A stretch of DNA of 64,000 bases from Roseovarius aestuarii (GCF_019966515.1 NZ_JAIMIB010000009.1:1-64000); one strand, 5' to 3'; shown: positions 38,295 to 47,806, counted from the first letter of the stretch. Program-made: numbers and translations. The notes: a model not told the origin generated them from the letters alone.

Positions 38295-39143
38295 CTAGTT
38301 CGTGACTGGCGGAACATGTTTTTCGAACCAGTCCAGCGCCATATCTGCCCACCCTTCGGGAACCGTGTGACCGCCCGGGAACAAGGCAAACTCTAACGCC
38401 GAGCCGGGTGCACAGTTGGTCCAGGCGCGACGCATGAACATGCCCGTTTGCGAAAATACATTTGCCCGGGGCTGGTCACAGCGGTTCGACTGACGCCAAA
38501 TCCCAAGCGCATGAAACACGTCACCCTGCGTGAAACCGCTGCCAACAACCCGCCCTTCCAGCGGTACGGTACTATCGGTCCAGCCATGTGTATGGAACAT
38601 TTTTACCGGAGCGGCACATGATAGTGGATGCGGTCGCCACACATTGCCACCCACCGGTGCATAGGCGTGAAAGAAACCGGGGGTTTCACAGGCAATATAA
38701 GCGGTCATCGACCCGCCAATGGAAAAGCCCGACAGCAGCACGCGTGAGGTATCCAGATTATGGTTGGCAGCCGCATCAGCCAGCACTGCACGAATGAATT
38801 CATATTCATCACGACCGGTGCGGAAATCGGGATGAAAATTCCAGGCGCGCGGCCCTGAACCATCCCGGCGCAAAGCATTCGGGGCGATGACAGCATAGCC
38901 GCGCCGCAGTATCGGACCGGCAATATGCTCGGATATCAGGGCCGATTTTCCATTGCCCCCATAGCCATGCAAGAAGATGACGACCGGGGCCGGACTGTCT
39001 GATTGCATCGGCAGTTGAAGTTCATAGCTACCGGCCTCTATCTTACACGCGCCGGGTTGATCCGCACATTCTGCCGCAGCCGAAACAGGCACCATCATGG
39101 CAGACAGGGCCAAGGCCCAAATTGCTTTTGATAAATTCTTCAT
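38295..39143 (-). CDS. Secreted polyhydroxybutyrate-depolymerase-like esterase
   Basis: The 282-aa protein has a signal peptide (about residues 1-24), the oxyanion-hole segment FLHGYGGNG near residue 58, the nucleophile elbow GFSIGGS near residue 139, and a C-terminal His in GGHTVPEGW. This is the LpqC/PHB depolymerase group of alpha/beta hydrolases. It overlaps the rhodanese gene by 4 bases. The natural ester is unknown. Confidence 0.83.
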   Translation of the reverse strand: MKNLSKAIWALALSAMMVPVSAAAECADQPGACKIEAGSYELQLPMQSDSPAPVVIFLHGYGGNGKSALISEHIAGPILRRGYAVIAPNALRRDGSGPRAWNFHPDFRTGRDEYEFIRAVLADAAANHNLDTSRVLLSGFSIGGSMTAYIACETPGFFHAYAPVGGNVWRPHPLSCAAPVKMFHTHGWTDSTVPLEGRVVGSGFTQGDVFHALGIWRQSNRCDQPRANVFSQTGMFMRRAWTNCAPGSALEFALFPGGHTVPEGWADMALDWFEKHVPPVTN

Positions 39144-39628
39144 TTTACAACTGGTAAATCCCTGCTCAACCAACCCGGCCCCGCACTGGACCCAAGCATA
39201 CCTTCCGGCACGTCGATCACATTGGTAAACCCTGCATCGGTCAGGCGTTGGCTCATCCTATCGGAACGGACACCGCGCGCGCAAATCAAGGCAACCGGTC
39301 GTGATCTGTCCCCTTCGACAAGCACATCCAATTCGGCCAGAAAGTCAGCACGCCTCATATCCAGTCGGTGTGCGTCCTTAGCGGTACCGGTCTGGGCCCA
39401 CTCATCCGGACGGCGGATATCAACCAGTACAATCCGACCGCCGCGTGCTTCCTGGTGTGCCTCAACCGGTGTCAGCGTATCGCCGACATATCCGGAGGCC
39501 GGCCACAAACCCCAGGCACTTACGCCCGAAGCCACTATCACGCCGGTGACAAGAACCTGCCGTCTGCTGGGCCTGAAGATCGCACCCCGGGTCTTTTGCA
39601 TGTGTCTATGTTCCAGATTTCCGGTCAT
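39140..39628 (-). CDS. Exported rhodanese-like protein
   Basis: The 162-aa protein has an N-terminal helix with SRRQVLVTG before it, resembling a Tat signal or membrane anchor, and a rhodanese domain (about residues 50-155). The active loop is CARGVRSD near residue 121, keeping the catalytic Cys. It probably handles sulfane sulfur in the periplasm. It directly follows the YHS gene and overlaps the esterase gene by 4 bases. Confidence 0.8.
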   Translation of the reverse strand: MTGNLEHRHMQKTRGAIFRPSRRQVLVTGVIVASGVSAWGLWPASGYVGDTLTPVEAHQEARGGRIVLVDIRRPDEWAQTGTAKDAHRLDMRRADFLAELDVLVEGDRSRPVALICARGVRSDRMSQRLTDAGFTNVIDVPEGMLGSSAGPGWLSRDLPVVK

Positions 39629-40144
39629 TCAGCTTTCAGGAGCATGAGAGGTGAACTGTGGAATGGTATTCGTGGATGCTTCTTTCGGTTCGAGGTCGGT
39701 CCAATTTTTGGTGGACATGTTGATATGCCCCGGAATGTCCTCTTCCCAGAAACCGACCACATCTTTGGTAATGTTGAAATAGAGCTTTCCGTCGACAATA
39801 CGCCAAAGAGTCGGGTTGCCGGGGACTTTACCGCCCACTGCGACGCCATAGGCACAATGACCGTCGTACTGCGGTGTATAAGTGTCCGGATCTTTCAGAA
39901 AACGTTCCTTGTTTTCCTCGGACGAAAACGCCCATGTCTGGCCATTATGTTCAGCCGTAATGCTGCTTTTGCCCGGAATAGCGGATGGCTGGCTTTGGCC
40001 AACTTTGCTTTGCTTGAGATCGAAATAGGCAACAACATCATAGCCCGAGACAGCAAAGCCGGTTTCATCAACATATTGAGGACCAGCAATCGAAAGCGTT
40101 GGTAGTGTCAGCGCGGCAAGAGCCAGGGGGAGGAGGAGTTTCAT
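39629..40144 (-). CDS. YHS domain protein, exported
   Basis: The 171-aa protein has a signal peptide (about residues 1-20) and a YHS-like domain with VSGYDVVAYF near residue 32 and YDGHCAYGVAVGGKVPG near residue 90. YHS domains are linked to metal binding. ATG 40144 begins the signal peptide. It heads a tight run with the rhodanese and esterase genes. Confidence 0.83.
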   Translation of the reverse strand: MKLLLPLALAALTLPTLSIAGPQYVDETGFAVSGYDVVAYFDLKQSKVGQSQPSAIPGKSSITAEHNGQTWAFSSEENKERFLKDPDTYTPQYDGHCAYGVAVGGKVPGNPTLWRIVDGKLYFNITKDVVGFWEEDIPGHINMSTKNWTDLEPKEASTNTIPQFTSHAPES

Positions 40145-40278
40145 TTCGTTTTCCTTCAGATGAGCTTGAACGCTATCTAGAACAGTCCATGGCATTCATG
40201 CACCCCGTCTCACGCATTCTTGAGAATACCGTGGGTAATCTCGTGAGGTCATTTTATGATGAGAACTCGGCTTGGCCC

Positions 40279-41313
40279 CTACTGCGTGAAATCCGTGATC
40301 ACCGCGGTACCGGGAGATGTTGGGCCGTGCATCGCGCGGAGCTCGGCGCTGGCACCGGATAATTGGATTTCCCTCGCAACCATCGGGCGTATGTCAACGG
40401 CGCCACGCTCGATCATGCCCAGCAACGAGGGGTATTTCCAGGATGGCATGCCCCGCGTGCCGAAAAACGCGAGTTGCTTCGCGTAAATGGCTCTCATGTT
40501 GATCTGCATCTGCCCGTCACCCGCGGGCATACCGACATGCACGTGGCGGCCAAGTGTTGCCAGACACTCGACCGATGCATTGGTGGTTGCCTCGATCCCG
40601 AGCGCCTCGATCGAGACATGCGCGCCACCACCGGTGATGTCGCGAATGGCAGCGGCCGCATCTGTTTCCATAGCGTTCACCGCCGCATCCGCCCCCAATT
40701 GCCGGGCGTGGTTCAGTTTTTCCTCGACGATATCAACGACCACCACCCGCGCGCCCAGCATTTTTGCCAGTAGCAGCGTCGCCAGACCGATCCCGCCCGT
40801 ACCATGCACGGCGACCCATTCCCCCGCCCTGACATTGGCCCGATCGGTCAGCGCATGCCACGCTGTCGTCACACGACAGCCCAAGCCCGCTGCAATCGCC
40901 GGTGACATTCCTTCGGGCAGGTACACGAGGTTATGATCGAATGGCGCACCCACGTATTCTGCATAGGCCCCGGGGGCACCGAAGCCGGGCACGACGGAAT
41001 GCTCACACGCGTTAGACGCGCCGGTGTGGCAGGTCGGACAGCTGCCGCAAGCAAGTATAAATGGCGCGATCAGACGGTCACCAACCTTGTATTTCGCCTG
41101 TGGGCCTGCCTCAACCACGGTTCCGCAATATTCGTGTCCGAGGATCGAGCCATTTTCGACCTTGGGATGTTTTCCGACCCAACCATGATAATCAGAGCGA
41201 CAGACACCGCAGGCCGCAACTTCCAGAACCACGCCGTTTGCCGGGCACGTTGGATCTTCGACCATCTCTATCGACAGGTCTTCGTTGAAGTTTCTGACAA
41301 CAGCAGCGCGCAT
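40279..41313 (-). CDS. Zinc-dependent alcohol dehydrogenase
   Basis: The 344-aa medium-chain dehydrogenase shows the catalytic zinc ligand region CGVCRSDYHGW near residue 36, GHEYCGTVVE near residue 59, the structural zinc loop CGSCPTCHTGASNAC near residue 89, and the Rossmann motif GTGGIGLA near residue 172. ATG 41313 begins the canonical MRAAVV start. The substrate is unknown. It is divergent from a GAF-LuxR regulator that may control it. Confidence 0.9.
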   Translation of the reverse strand: MRAAVVRNFNEDLSIEMVEDPTCPANGVVLEVAACGVCRSDYHGWVGKHPKVENGSILGHEYCGTVVEAGPQAKYKVGDRLIAPFILACGSCPTCHTGASNACEHSVVPGFGAPGAYAEYVGAPFDHNLVYLPEGMSPAIAAGLGCRVTTAWHALTDRANVRAGEWVAVHGTGGIGLATLLLAKMLGARVVVVDIVEEKLNHARQLGADAAVNAMETDAAAAIRDITGGGAHVSIEALGIEATTNASVECLATLGRHVHVGMPAGDGQMQINMRAIYAKQLAFFGTRGMPSWKYPSLLGMIERGAVDIRPMVAREIQLSGASAELRAMHGPTSPGTAVITDFTQ

Positions 41314-41509
41314 CTCACACCCATAGATTGGCAAATCAGGTCTCAAGACCCGAGTTCATAAATGCGATACTCTGCTTGCAGGTCAAAATCAAAACAAAGA
41401 GCACAGCCACCATCTGACACCTCATAGCGGTTGGAGACTGCTTGCCCGCAAGAGCCCAATAAACCTAATATCGCCTTGACCCAGGTCAGCTGGCAGGGAT
41501 AGGGCACAT

Positions 41510-42463
41510 TTGAAACCTGAGATATCAACGAAAACCATCGCGAAATGGCAACGTATTGTTGACCTGATCGCCCGCGTCGCCGACGTGCCGGCCAGCTTGA
41601 TAATGCGCACCGACGAGCCGCATCATTCGGTTTTTGTAACCAGTCAAACCGAGAACAATCCCTATCCCGTTGGCTGCCAGTTCACCTTCAGCGAAAAGCT
41701 CTATTGCTACGGCGTCTTGCAAAATGACGGTGAACTTGTTGTCGAGGACGCCGCTTGTGATCCAAAATGGGCGGACAACGACGATATGGAATATGGCATG
41801 AGCTTCTATATCGGTTACCCGCTGAAATGGCCTGACGGCGACATCTTCGGCACGATCTGCGTGCTCGATATCAGGCGCAACCGGCGTGCGCTTTTGTTCC
41901 GCGAAGGATTGCAGGAATTTGCACGAGTGATCGAAGCGGACCTCGAATTGTTCACGGAAATGAGCCGGCGGATCGCGTTGGAAGCCGAATTGCAGACAAC
42001 CCTGGATGAACTTGAACTGCGGGTCACAAAGCGTACCGCCGATCTGGAAGAGGCCAACACAGCACTGCGCGTGTTGCTGGGCAGTGTCGAACAGGCGCGC
42101 GAAGAATATGATCTCAAGCTGCTACGCCAGATAAAAGGTCTGGTGATGCCTCACCTGGCGCGGCTGCGCACCCGGCTGGATGGCGACCCCAAAGGATGCG
42201 CCTATCTGGATATGGCCGAAGAACAGTTGAAGTCCATCACCGCAAACATGAGCGGGCAGTTGATGGCAGTCATGGAAAACCTGACGCCGGTCGAACGCGA
42301 GATTGCCCAGATGATTATGCGGGGGCAATCCACAAAAGATATCGCACGCACACTGTCGCGAGGGCGCAGCACAATTGAATTTCACCGCAATAACATCAGG
42401 TCCAAGCTGGGCCTAAGGCATAGTGGAAAGAACCTGCGCAGCCTGCTGCTATCCCTTCACTAA
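41510..42463 (+). CDS. GAF-domain LuxR-type regulator
   Basis: The 317-aa protein has a GAF domain (about residues 10-150), a coiled-coil linker with heptads (about 150-205), and a C-terminal LuxR helix-turn-helix (LTPVEREIAQMIMRGQSTKDIA and following, about 258-310). The sensed signal is unknown. It is divergent from the alcohol dehydrogenase gene and upstream of the metallo-beta-lactamase-fold gene, so either may be its target. Confidence 0.85.
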   Translation: MKPEISTKTIAKWQRIVDLIARVADVPASLIMRTDEPHHSVFVTSQTENNPYPVGCQFTFSEKLYCYGVLQNDGELVVEDAACDPKWADNDDMEYGMSFYIGYPLKWPDGDIFGTICVLDIRRNRRALLFREGLQEFARVIEADLELFTEMSRRIALEAELQTTLDELELRVTKRTADLEEANTALRVLLGSVEQAREEYDLKLLRQIKGLVMPHLARLRTRLDGDPKGCAYLDMAEEQLKSITANMSGQLMAVMENLTPVEREIAQMIMRGQSTKDIARTLSRGRSTIEFHRNNIRSKLGLRHSGKNLRSLLLSLH

Positions 42464-42465
42464 AC

Positions 42466-42482
42466 ATGGGGATTATCCCCAT
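42466..42482. promoter_or_regulatory. Perfect palindrome ATGGGGAT-T-ATCCCCAT
   Basis: Two exact 8-bp arms surround one base, starting 3 bases after the LuxR-type gene and about 100 bases before the next gene. It could be an operator; the loop is too short for a normal terminator hairpin. The binding protein is unknown. Confidence 0.45.
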
Positions 42483-42584
42483 ATTTTCCCAATGTTATTC
42501 TAATACAAGTGTGGGTCCACATCGCTGTTATCCTTGTCTGATCTGGCGACAGGTCCAGATGTGCAACCACAGGGATAACAAAAA

Positions 42585-43577
42585 ATGGACAGAAACGACC
42601 TTAAGTTAGAGCCCACGCTCATCAATGGTAACAAGGATGATCTGGCAACCGGCCTGTCCCGCCGATCGTTCTTCATGGCCGCTGGCGCCGCTGGTGTCGG
42701 AGGGGCTGCTAGTTTGCTCAGCAGTACTTCGGCCAACGCCCAGTCGACCGACTGGACGCAGCCCGGCAACAATAATGGTGTCATTGAGTTGCAGAAAACC
42801 ACCGGCAACGCCGTTTCAGGCGCGGTCGGCATCGACTTCTATGGCCATTGCGCAATCAAGATCACTTCACCCGGCGGCGCGACCCTGATGTTTGATCCGT
42901 GGCGTGACGACCCGTCCGGCGCCTGGGGACTTTGGTTCAAGAACGAATTCCCGGAAACACCGGTCGATATCTGCTTGTCGACACACACCCATTTCGATCA
43001 CGACGCAATCCATCGACCGATTTCCACAATGGTCCTGGATCGGATGGTCGGGAATTTCGAGTTTGCTGATATCAAGATCACGGGCTTCGCGGACAAACAT
43101 GTCTGCCGCGCTCCCGGGTGGTACAACTGGACCAATGCGCTTGGTGAATTTGGCGTAAATGCCTGCCCGCCAGACAACGTCGGCCACATGGATATGGTGG
43201 TCTATCTGGTGGAAACCGGTGGTATCAGGACGCTTATCTGGGGTGACAATCGCCATAACCCGCCGCAAGAGTTCTGGGATGCTATTGGCCAGGTGGATGT
43301 GTTGACGCTCCCGGTTGACGGCTCCCAGCACATTCTGGACTATCAGCAAGGCAATGATATCGTCACCAAACTCAAGCCAAAGATCGTCATTCCAACGCAT
43401 TATCTGAGCGAAACCACCAGCTATACGCTGACCACGCTTCAACATGCTGACGAGTGGGTCAAAGCACAACAAAGCTTCAAGTTACTCGATAGCGCAAGCC
43501 TGTCGCTCGAGGCGGGTGATGTCGCCGGTATGGACCGTGAATTTCTTTACTTTGGAAACCATGCCCATACCAGCTAG
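42585..43577 (+). CDS. Tat-exported metallo-beta-lactamase-fold hydrolase
   Basis: The 330-aa protein has a twin-arginine signal (LSRRSFFMAAGAAG, about residues 24-55). The mature part begins with a UlaG-like strand DFYGHCAIKI and carries the zinc motif HTHFDHD near residue 131 and a later His in GHMDMV. AGGGATAA lies before the ATG. It should act in the periplasm; the substrate is unknown. Confidence 0.83.
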   Translation: MDRNDLKLEPTLINGNKDDLATGLSRRSFFMAAGAAGVGGAASLLSSTSANAQSTDWTQPGNNNGVIELQKTTGNAVSGAVGIDFYGHCAIKITSPGGATLMFDPWRDDPSGAWGLWFKNEFPETPVDICLSTHTHFDHDAIHRPISTMVLDRMVGNFEFADIKITGFADKHVCRAPGWYNWTNALGEFGVNACPPDNVGHMDMVVYLVETGGIRTLIWGDNRHNPPQEFWDAIGQVDVLTLPVDGSQHILDYQQGNDIVTKLKPKIVIPTHYLSETTSYTLTTLQHADEWVKAQQSFKLLDSASLSLEAGDVAGMDREFLYFGNHAHTS

Positions 43578-43877
43578 ATGCATGGTTCGGCTCGGGCGAG
43601 GAGATAGCATGTCTTCTTGCCCGACCTAAAGCACCGACGAGCGCTTTCTATGATTTTCCGCGAATTTGGGCGCCGCGCAAAGTGGTATCATGTGTAGTGG
43701 CGGTGCTGGGAGACCAATGCGAACCAGTCTCTACTAAAATGGCGACATGCGAGAACACCAAGGAAACCCTAGGTGAATTCCTAAATTACTGAATTTTATT
43801 GGTTTTGATCGAGCGAAGCTGGGCTAACGAAACGCTGCACTACTCGGAAATATCGCGTAGCTGGGGCAAAATCCCGC
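43578..43877. other. Intergenic stretch at the island edge, nothing recognised
   Basis: About 300 bases separate the last core-like gene from the first mobile-element remnant. A loose inverted repeat (CGGGCGAGGAGA with TCTTCTTGCCCG, near 43597-43625) lacks a T run. No gene was seen. Confidence 0.4.
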
Positions 43878-44252
43878 CTACTCGTTTTCAGCCGCCTCTG
43901 CCCCGGAAACTTCCAGGAGCGCGTCTACTGTTCCGCGTGCTTGCAGAAGGGTCTCACGGGCTTCGTGAAGTCCCGCCGCAATCTGCAACTCGGTTCGTGC
44001 GGACGACGAGAGCACCGTTGCAACCACCTCATCCGAATTTCGCAGAAGCTCGATCAAGTGCTCTCCAGCCGGCCCATGGAACCCAGCGATCCAATTCTTT
44101 GCAGTTCTTTCAGAAACTCCAGTCTACTTCATGACCGTCTTGATCGCCCGGTGCGAACCACCGAACTCTCGGTTCAAAGCGGCCGCAATTGCCGTTTGGT
44201 ATTCTATTCGATTTATTCGTTTCCCGTCTCCATTTGGAAAAGTCTTGCCCAT
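43878..44252 (-). pseudogene. Mobile-element HTH protein gene with one amber codon
   Basis: The minus strand reads as a continuous 124-codon frame from ATG 44252 to TAG 43878, broken only by TAG at 44126-44124 (codon 43). Around the break the sequence reads AIKTVMK-stop-TGVSERTAKNWIAG, a helix-turn-helix-like segment, and the second half includes FHGPAGEHLIELLRNSDEVV. I recall similar proteins, with Trp at that place, in alphaproteobacterial mobile elements, so the change is probably TGG to TAG. Confidence 0.65.
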
Positions 44253-44311
44253 CTTAGGAAACATTTTTCCGGTCCTCCGCGTCTAAGGTTTGACTCAAAG
44301 GAATCACAGGC

Positions 44312-44611
44312 ATGCCGCACACACGCGGCGCACCCTATCATCCGCAAACCCAAGGCAAGATCGAACGCTGGCATCAGACACTTAAGAACCGCTTCTTGTT
44401 GGAGAATTACTTCCTGCCCGGTGATCTCGAAGCACATGTCGCCGCCTTCGTCGGCCACTACAACCATCAGCGTTACCATGAGAGCTTGAGGAATCTGACA
44501 CCCGCTGATGTCTACACAGGCCGCGGCCACACAATATTGCTAGTACGCGAAAGGACAAAAAGAAGAACCATGAAACTAAGGCGCTTGCGGCACGCTAAAT
44601 CCGCTGCTTAA
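44312..44611 (+). pseudogene. IS3-family transposase OrfB, C-terminal fragment
   Basis: The 99-residue frame carries the end of the DDE integrase core: RGAPYHPQTQGKIERWHQT, with the Glu of the catalytic triad, then the HYNHQRYHESLRNLTPADVY tail typical of IS3 OrfB. The first two acidic residues of the triad and the whole N-terminal part are missing, so it cannot act alone. No terminal inverted repeats were identified. Confidence 0.85.
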
Positions 44612-44671
44612 TTGAAACCAGATGAGCAATGACACAACAAAGTCAAACAGTCATCTGTCTCAAATCACCTG

Positions 44672-45540
44672 ATGATGGACAGGCAACTCAGCCATGTCAA
44701 ATACCTTGTTTTGGCTGTGGCATTTGCCCGCGCAAATAAGTGGGCGGTGGCGCTTAGCCATGCCAAGCGTGCCCTAGCAATAATTAACCGTTCTAAGAAT
44801 TCAACACTTGCTGAAATTCGTAACATTCCGGTGAAAGCAAATTCTGGATCACATATCACAGGTCGTGAAGCGTATTATTTCTGTGCGGTTGCAACTCGAA
44901 TACTAGCAACAAATCAGAGACGATTAGACACGGCCATTAGGTACAGCGAGGATGCCAAATTGGCGCTTGTGAGAGACCACAAGGAAGGTACGGGAAATAA
45001 ATCAAATGGGCTAAAGTTTTTTTGTGGAAGACCTCGCGATCGCACTCAACAGATATTACCTAGAAAGGAGCAAAGATGACAAAAATTTCCAAGACGAAAG
45101 GGTAATTGGCATTAGTGCAAGTTGTAGAAAACTTCTTGAAAAAGCAAAAGAAATCGATCCAAACGGCAATGACCTTGGAGCTCGTGCAAAACTAACTGAG
45201 CAGCGAGCAATTACGAGTAGTCATCTGGCGACGAGCTTGATCCAAGTAGCTGTAATCAATACTTTTCGAGATCTGAAGTTAGATGTGTATCGAATCGCGT
45301 CGCCTATCGATATTGAACTATTGAAATTTTCTGTGGAACTCCTCGATGAATTAACAACAGGAAAGAATAGCAATAAGCCGATAGTCATCGAGACTAGATT
45401 GATGAGAATGCATTCGGACGCTGGAAAACGAATTTTGTCTTTGAAGCTCGAGTCTTCGATTGCCAATTTTCCAGATATAGATGAGCTCTATGATGGTATC
45501 GGGGAGGCTGAACTTGAGGTTTTTGACCATTGGCGCTTCA
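44672..45540 (+). pseudogene. AT-rich helical protein gene, frameshifted and truncated
   Basis: Two overlapping frames (44672-45079 and 45024-45617) join into one helical product if a T is removed from the T7 run at 45017-45023: ...NGLKFF then VEDLAIALNRYY. The first part has TPR-like AVALSHAKRALAII. Codon use is much richer in A and T than in neighbouring genes, pointing to recent acquisition. The coding signal ends where the integrase remnant on the other strand begins. No family was recognised; the run could also be a sequencing error. Confidence 0.5.
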
Positions 45541-45830
45541 TCGCCCACGCGAAACGGCTTCGTCGCCCGCGCGGGGTTGTCGCCGCGCCAGTCCAGCGTG
45601 ATCGCGAAATCCATTAACTGGATCAGCCGCTTGCGCAGATTGCTTGCCGCCGTTGGGGTCTCGGCCTTCTCTGCCAGGATCGTCTGAACATGCCGCCGCT
45701 GCATCAATTGCACGGGCTTGTCGCCATGCTTTTCCCGGAATTTCTCGACAATCCCGCGATAGACCTTCTGCGTGCTGGACGCGAGATCGCGGAACTCGGG
45801 AGAGTGAGCCTCCCCATTTGAATGGGTCCA
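45540..45830 (-). pseudogene. Tyrosine recombinase fragment, core-binding domain only
   Basis: The minus strand encodes SPEFRDLASSTQKVYRGIVEKF, then LMQRRHVQTILAEKAETPTAASN and LDWRGDNPARATKPF. This is the SAM-like core-binding domain of phage-type integrases. The N-terminal arm and the entire catalytic domain are absent, and similarity stops abruptly near 45540. It is a leftover of an excised or degraded element. Confidence 0.8.
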
Positions 45831-45910
45831 CCATTATGTTTAGGAAACGGAGGATCAGAGAATGAGGAGACTCAAAAGCCGAAGATTTCTATCCCGCGAC
45901 TGTGTTTCAT

Positions 45911-47524
45911 TCAGCTTTTAAACCACCAGCGTTGATAGGCGCGGGCACCATCCAATTCCCACGTTGCCCCGACCTGCTCCGCGTGACCCAACTTATCGCT
46001 ATGCGCGTAAACGTAGTTTGTGAACATTGGCAGAATGGTACCGCCCTCGTCCCGCGCAATTTCGCACATTTCACGATACATTTCGGCGCGCAGCGTGTCG
46101 TCAAGCTCTGACTTGGCCTGGAGCAAGAGTTCATCGAACCGTTCATTGCTCCAGAAAGCCTCGCTCCAGGACCCGCCGGTCTTGTAGGCCAGTGTGAATA
46201 TCGTGTCTGGTGTTGGCCGCACACCCCATTTCGAAAAGATGAACGGCTTTTTAAGCCAAACGTCGGTCCAATAGCCGTCGTTCGGTTCGCGGATCGGCTT
46301 TATGTTGATATTGGCAGCCTTGGCATGCTGGGAATACAAGGTGATGAAATCCACTGCTCCAGGCATGATCGAATCTGCGGCCGACATGTCCAGATCCAAG
46401 CTGTCCACTCCCGCTTCTTTCAGGTGCCACTTGGCCTTGTCCGGATCATAGGCGCGCTGCTGAATTCCTGCGGGGTAGTAGGGCATCGAAGGTGAGATAT
46501 GAAAATCATTGCCGACAGAGGCGGTGCCAAACAGGATTTTTTCAATCAGATCTTCCCGGTCAATCGCCAGTTTTAGGGCCATGCGCACATTGTTGTCGTC
46601 AAAAGGCGCCTTGTTTACATGCATAGGAAGGGTCACGGCCGACCCCGAGGGCAGGTTTAGGATTTCGATGCCCGGGCGTTTTTGCAACAAGGACAACGTC
46701 TTCAGATCCACAGAGCTTACCGCATCAACATCGCCCGAAACGAGTGCTGTCTGCCGTGCGTTCGGATCATTGATCGCCAGCAGCTCGATTGCATTAAAAT
46801 ATGCGCCTTCGCCATGCCATCCCTCGTGTTTCGCCAGATTTGCGCCGACGCCCGGCTCAAAGCTGATCACGCGGTATGGCCCCGCACCGATACCACCTTT
46901 CCAGTCAGCATTTCCATCGCCGTCCGCAGGCACAATCGCCAGATGATAATCGGTCAGAATCCATGGCAGATCTGCCAATCCTGTATCCAGTTCGATGACC
47001 AGCGTGTGATCTCCGTCGGCGCGGACATCCACGACATTGGATAACAGAGACTTCGCGGCCGACGTTGAATCTTCTCCTAGATGATGCCGGATGGTTGCTA
47101 CTGCATCTTTCGAGGTGAACTTGCGACCGTCATGGAATGTAGCATCCTTGTTCAACTCGAAAGTCCAGACCTTCGCGTCGGGTGAAGCACGCCAACTGTC
47201 AGCCATATCGGGGCCCAGGGTTGAATCCGGCATGACCTGCGTAAGATAGCTGCGTGACGCATGAGCAAGATGGATCATGAACACCGAAATGTATTGACCG
47301 GGATCATTGGTGTCTGTGGTGTTGGCATCATGGATCGCCACACGGAGCGTACCGCCCTGCGCGGGTGTCATTGCCGAAACTTTGGATGTCCAAAGCCCCG
47401 AAGCCGCCGAAGCGGTCAAGCCGGTCGCAGTGGCATGGCCCATAAAGGTGCGGCGCGAAATCCTTTGACCTCTTCCTGCTGCCAATAGACGACTTAAAGC
47501 TGTGCTATCTTTGTTGTCCTTCAT
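45911..47524 (-). CDS. Tat-exported solute-binding protein family 5, orphan
   Basis: The 537-aa protein has a twin-arginine signal (ISRRTFMGHATATGLTAS, about residues 22-45) and the family-5 pattern GGTLRVAIHDANTTDTNDPG with the SWRASPDAKVWTFEL and TSKDAV segments of peptide/nickel/opine-type binding proteins. AGGGAGAAA lies before ATG 47524. No permease or ATPase gene is nearby; an integrase remnant sits just after its stop, so they were probably lost. It is divergent from lacI across two operators. Confidence 0.87.
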   Translation of the reverse strand: MKDNKDSTALSRLLAAGRGQRISRRTFMGHATATGLTASAASGLWTSKVSAMTPAQGGTLRVAIHDANTTDTNDPGQYISVFMIHLAHASRSYLTQVMPDSTLGPDMADSWRASPDAKVWTFELNKDATFHDGRKFTSKDAVATIRHHLGEDSTSAAKSLLSNVVDVRADGDHTLVIELDTGLADLPWILTDYHLAIVPADGDGNADWKGGIGAGPYRVISFEPGVGANLAKHEGWHGEGAYFNAIELLAINDPNARQTALVSGDVDAVSSVDLKTLSLLQKRPGIEILNLPSGSAVTLPMHVNKAPFDDNNVRMALKLAIDREDLIEKILFGTASVGNDFHISPSMPYYPAGIQQRAYDPDKAKWHLKEAGVDSLDLDMSAADSIMPGAVDFITLYSQHAKAANINIKPIREPNDGYWTDVWLKKPFIFSKWGVRPTPDTIFTLAYKTGGSWSEAFWSNERFDELLLQAKSELDDTLRAEMYREMCEIARDEGGTILPMFTNYVYAHSDKLGHAEQVGATWELDGARAYQRWWFKS

Positions 47525-47786
47525 TTTTCGTTTCTCCCTGTTGAAAATTGGAATCCCATCCATGCCGAAAATGAGCCGGATTCGCGCGACTTCGATTTTC
47601 TAATCCAATCGGACAAGAGCCGATGCTTTGGGGAAAATACGCGTGTGTCAGCGCACAAGCAGGAAGCAACTATTGGCGGCCAGATATCCCATAATCTGAC
47701 AACAAACCTTGGCGCTTGGCGCCAGGTCGCTTCGCAAGTTGGATGCCCGGATCTCTTCAACCTCATTTGCTATTAAACTTGTGATC

Positions 47787-47800
47787 TTGTAACGTTAAAC
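47787..47800. promoter_or_regulatory. LacI-type operator O1
   Basis: TTGTAACGTTAAAC matches the perfect palindrome found at 49079-49092 in 11 of 14 positions, with the AACGTT centre intact. It lies between the divergent solute-binding and LacI genes. Confidence 0.75.
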
Positions 47801-47806
47801 TTATTA

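Noticed and set aside
42466..42482. Palindrome as a Rho-independent terminator
   Set aside because: The single-base centre cannot form a normal loop without breaking pairs, and the following T stretch is short and interrupted. An operator is more likely.
43597..43625. Inverted repeat after the metallo-beta-lactamase-fold gene as terminator
   Set aside because: The stem has mismatches and no T run follows.
44124..44126. In-frame TAG read as pyrrolysine, given an MttB homologue nearby
   Set aside because: The MttB-like gene itself has no in-frame TAG, and no pylT-like tRNA or pyl genes were seen. The amber codon lies in an HTH protein of a decayed element, where simple Trp-to-stop mutation explains it.
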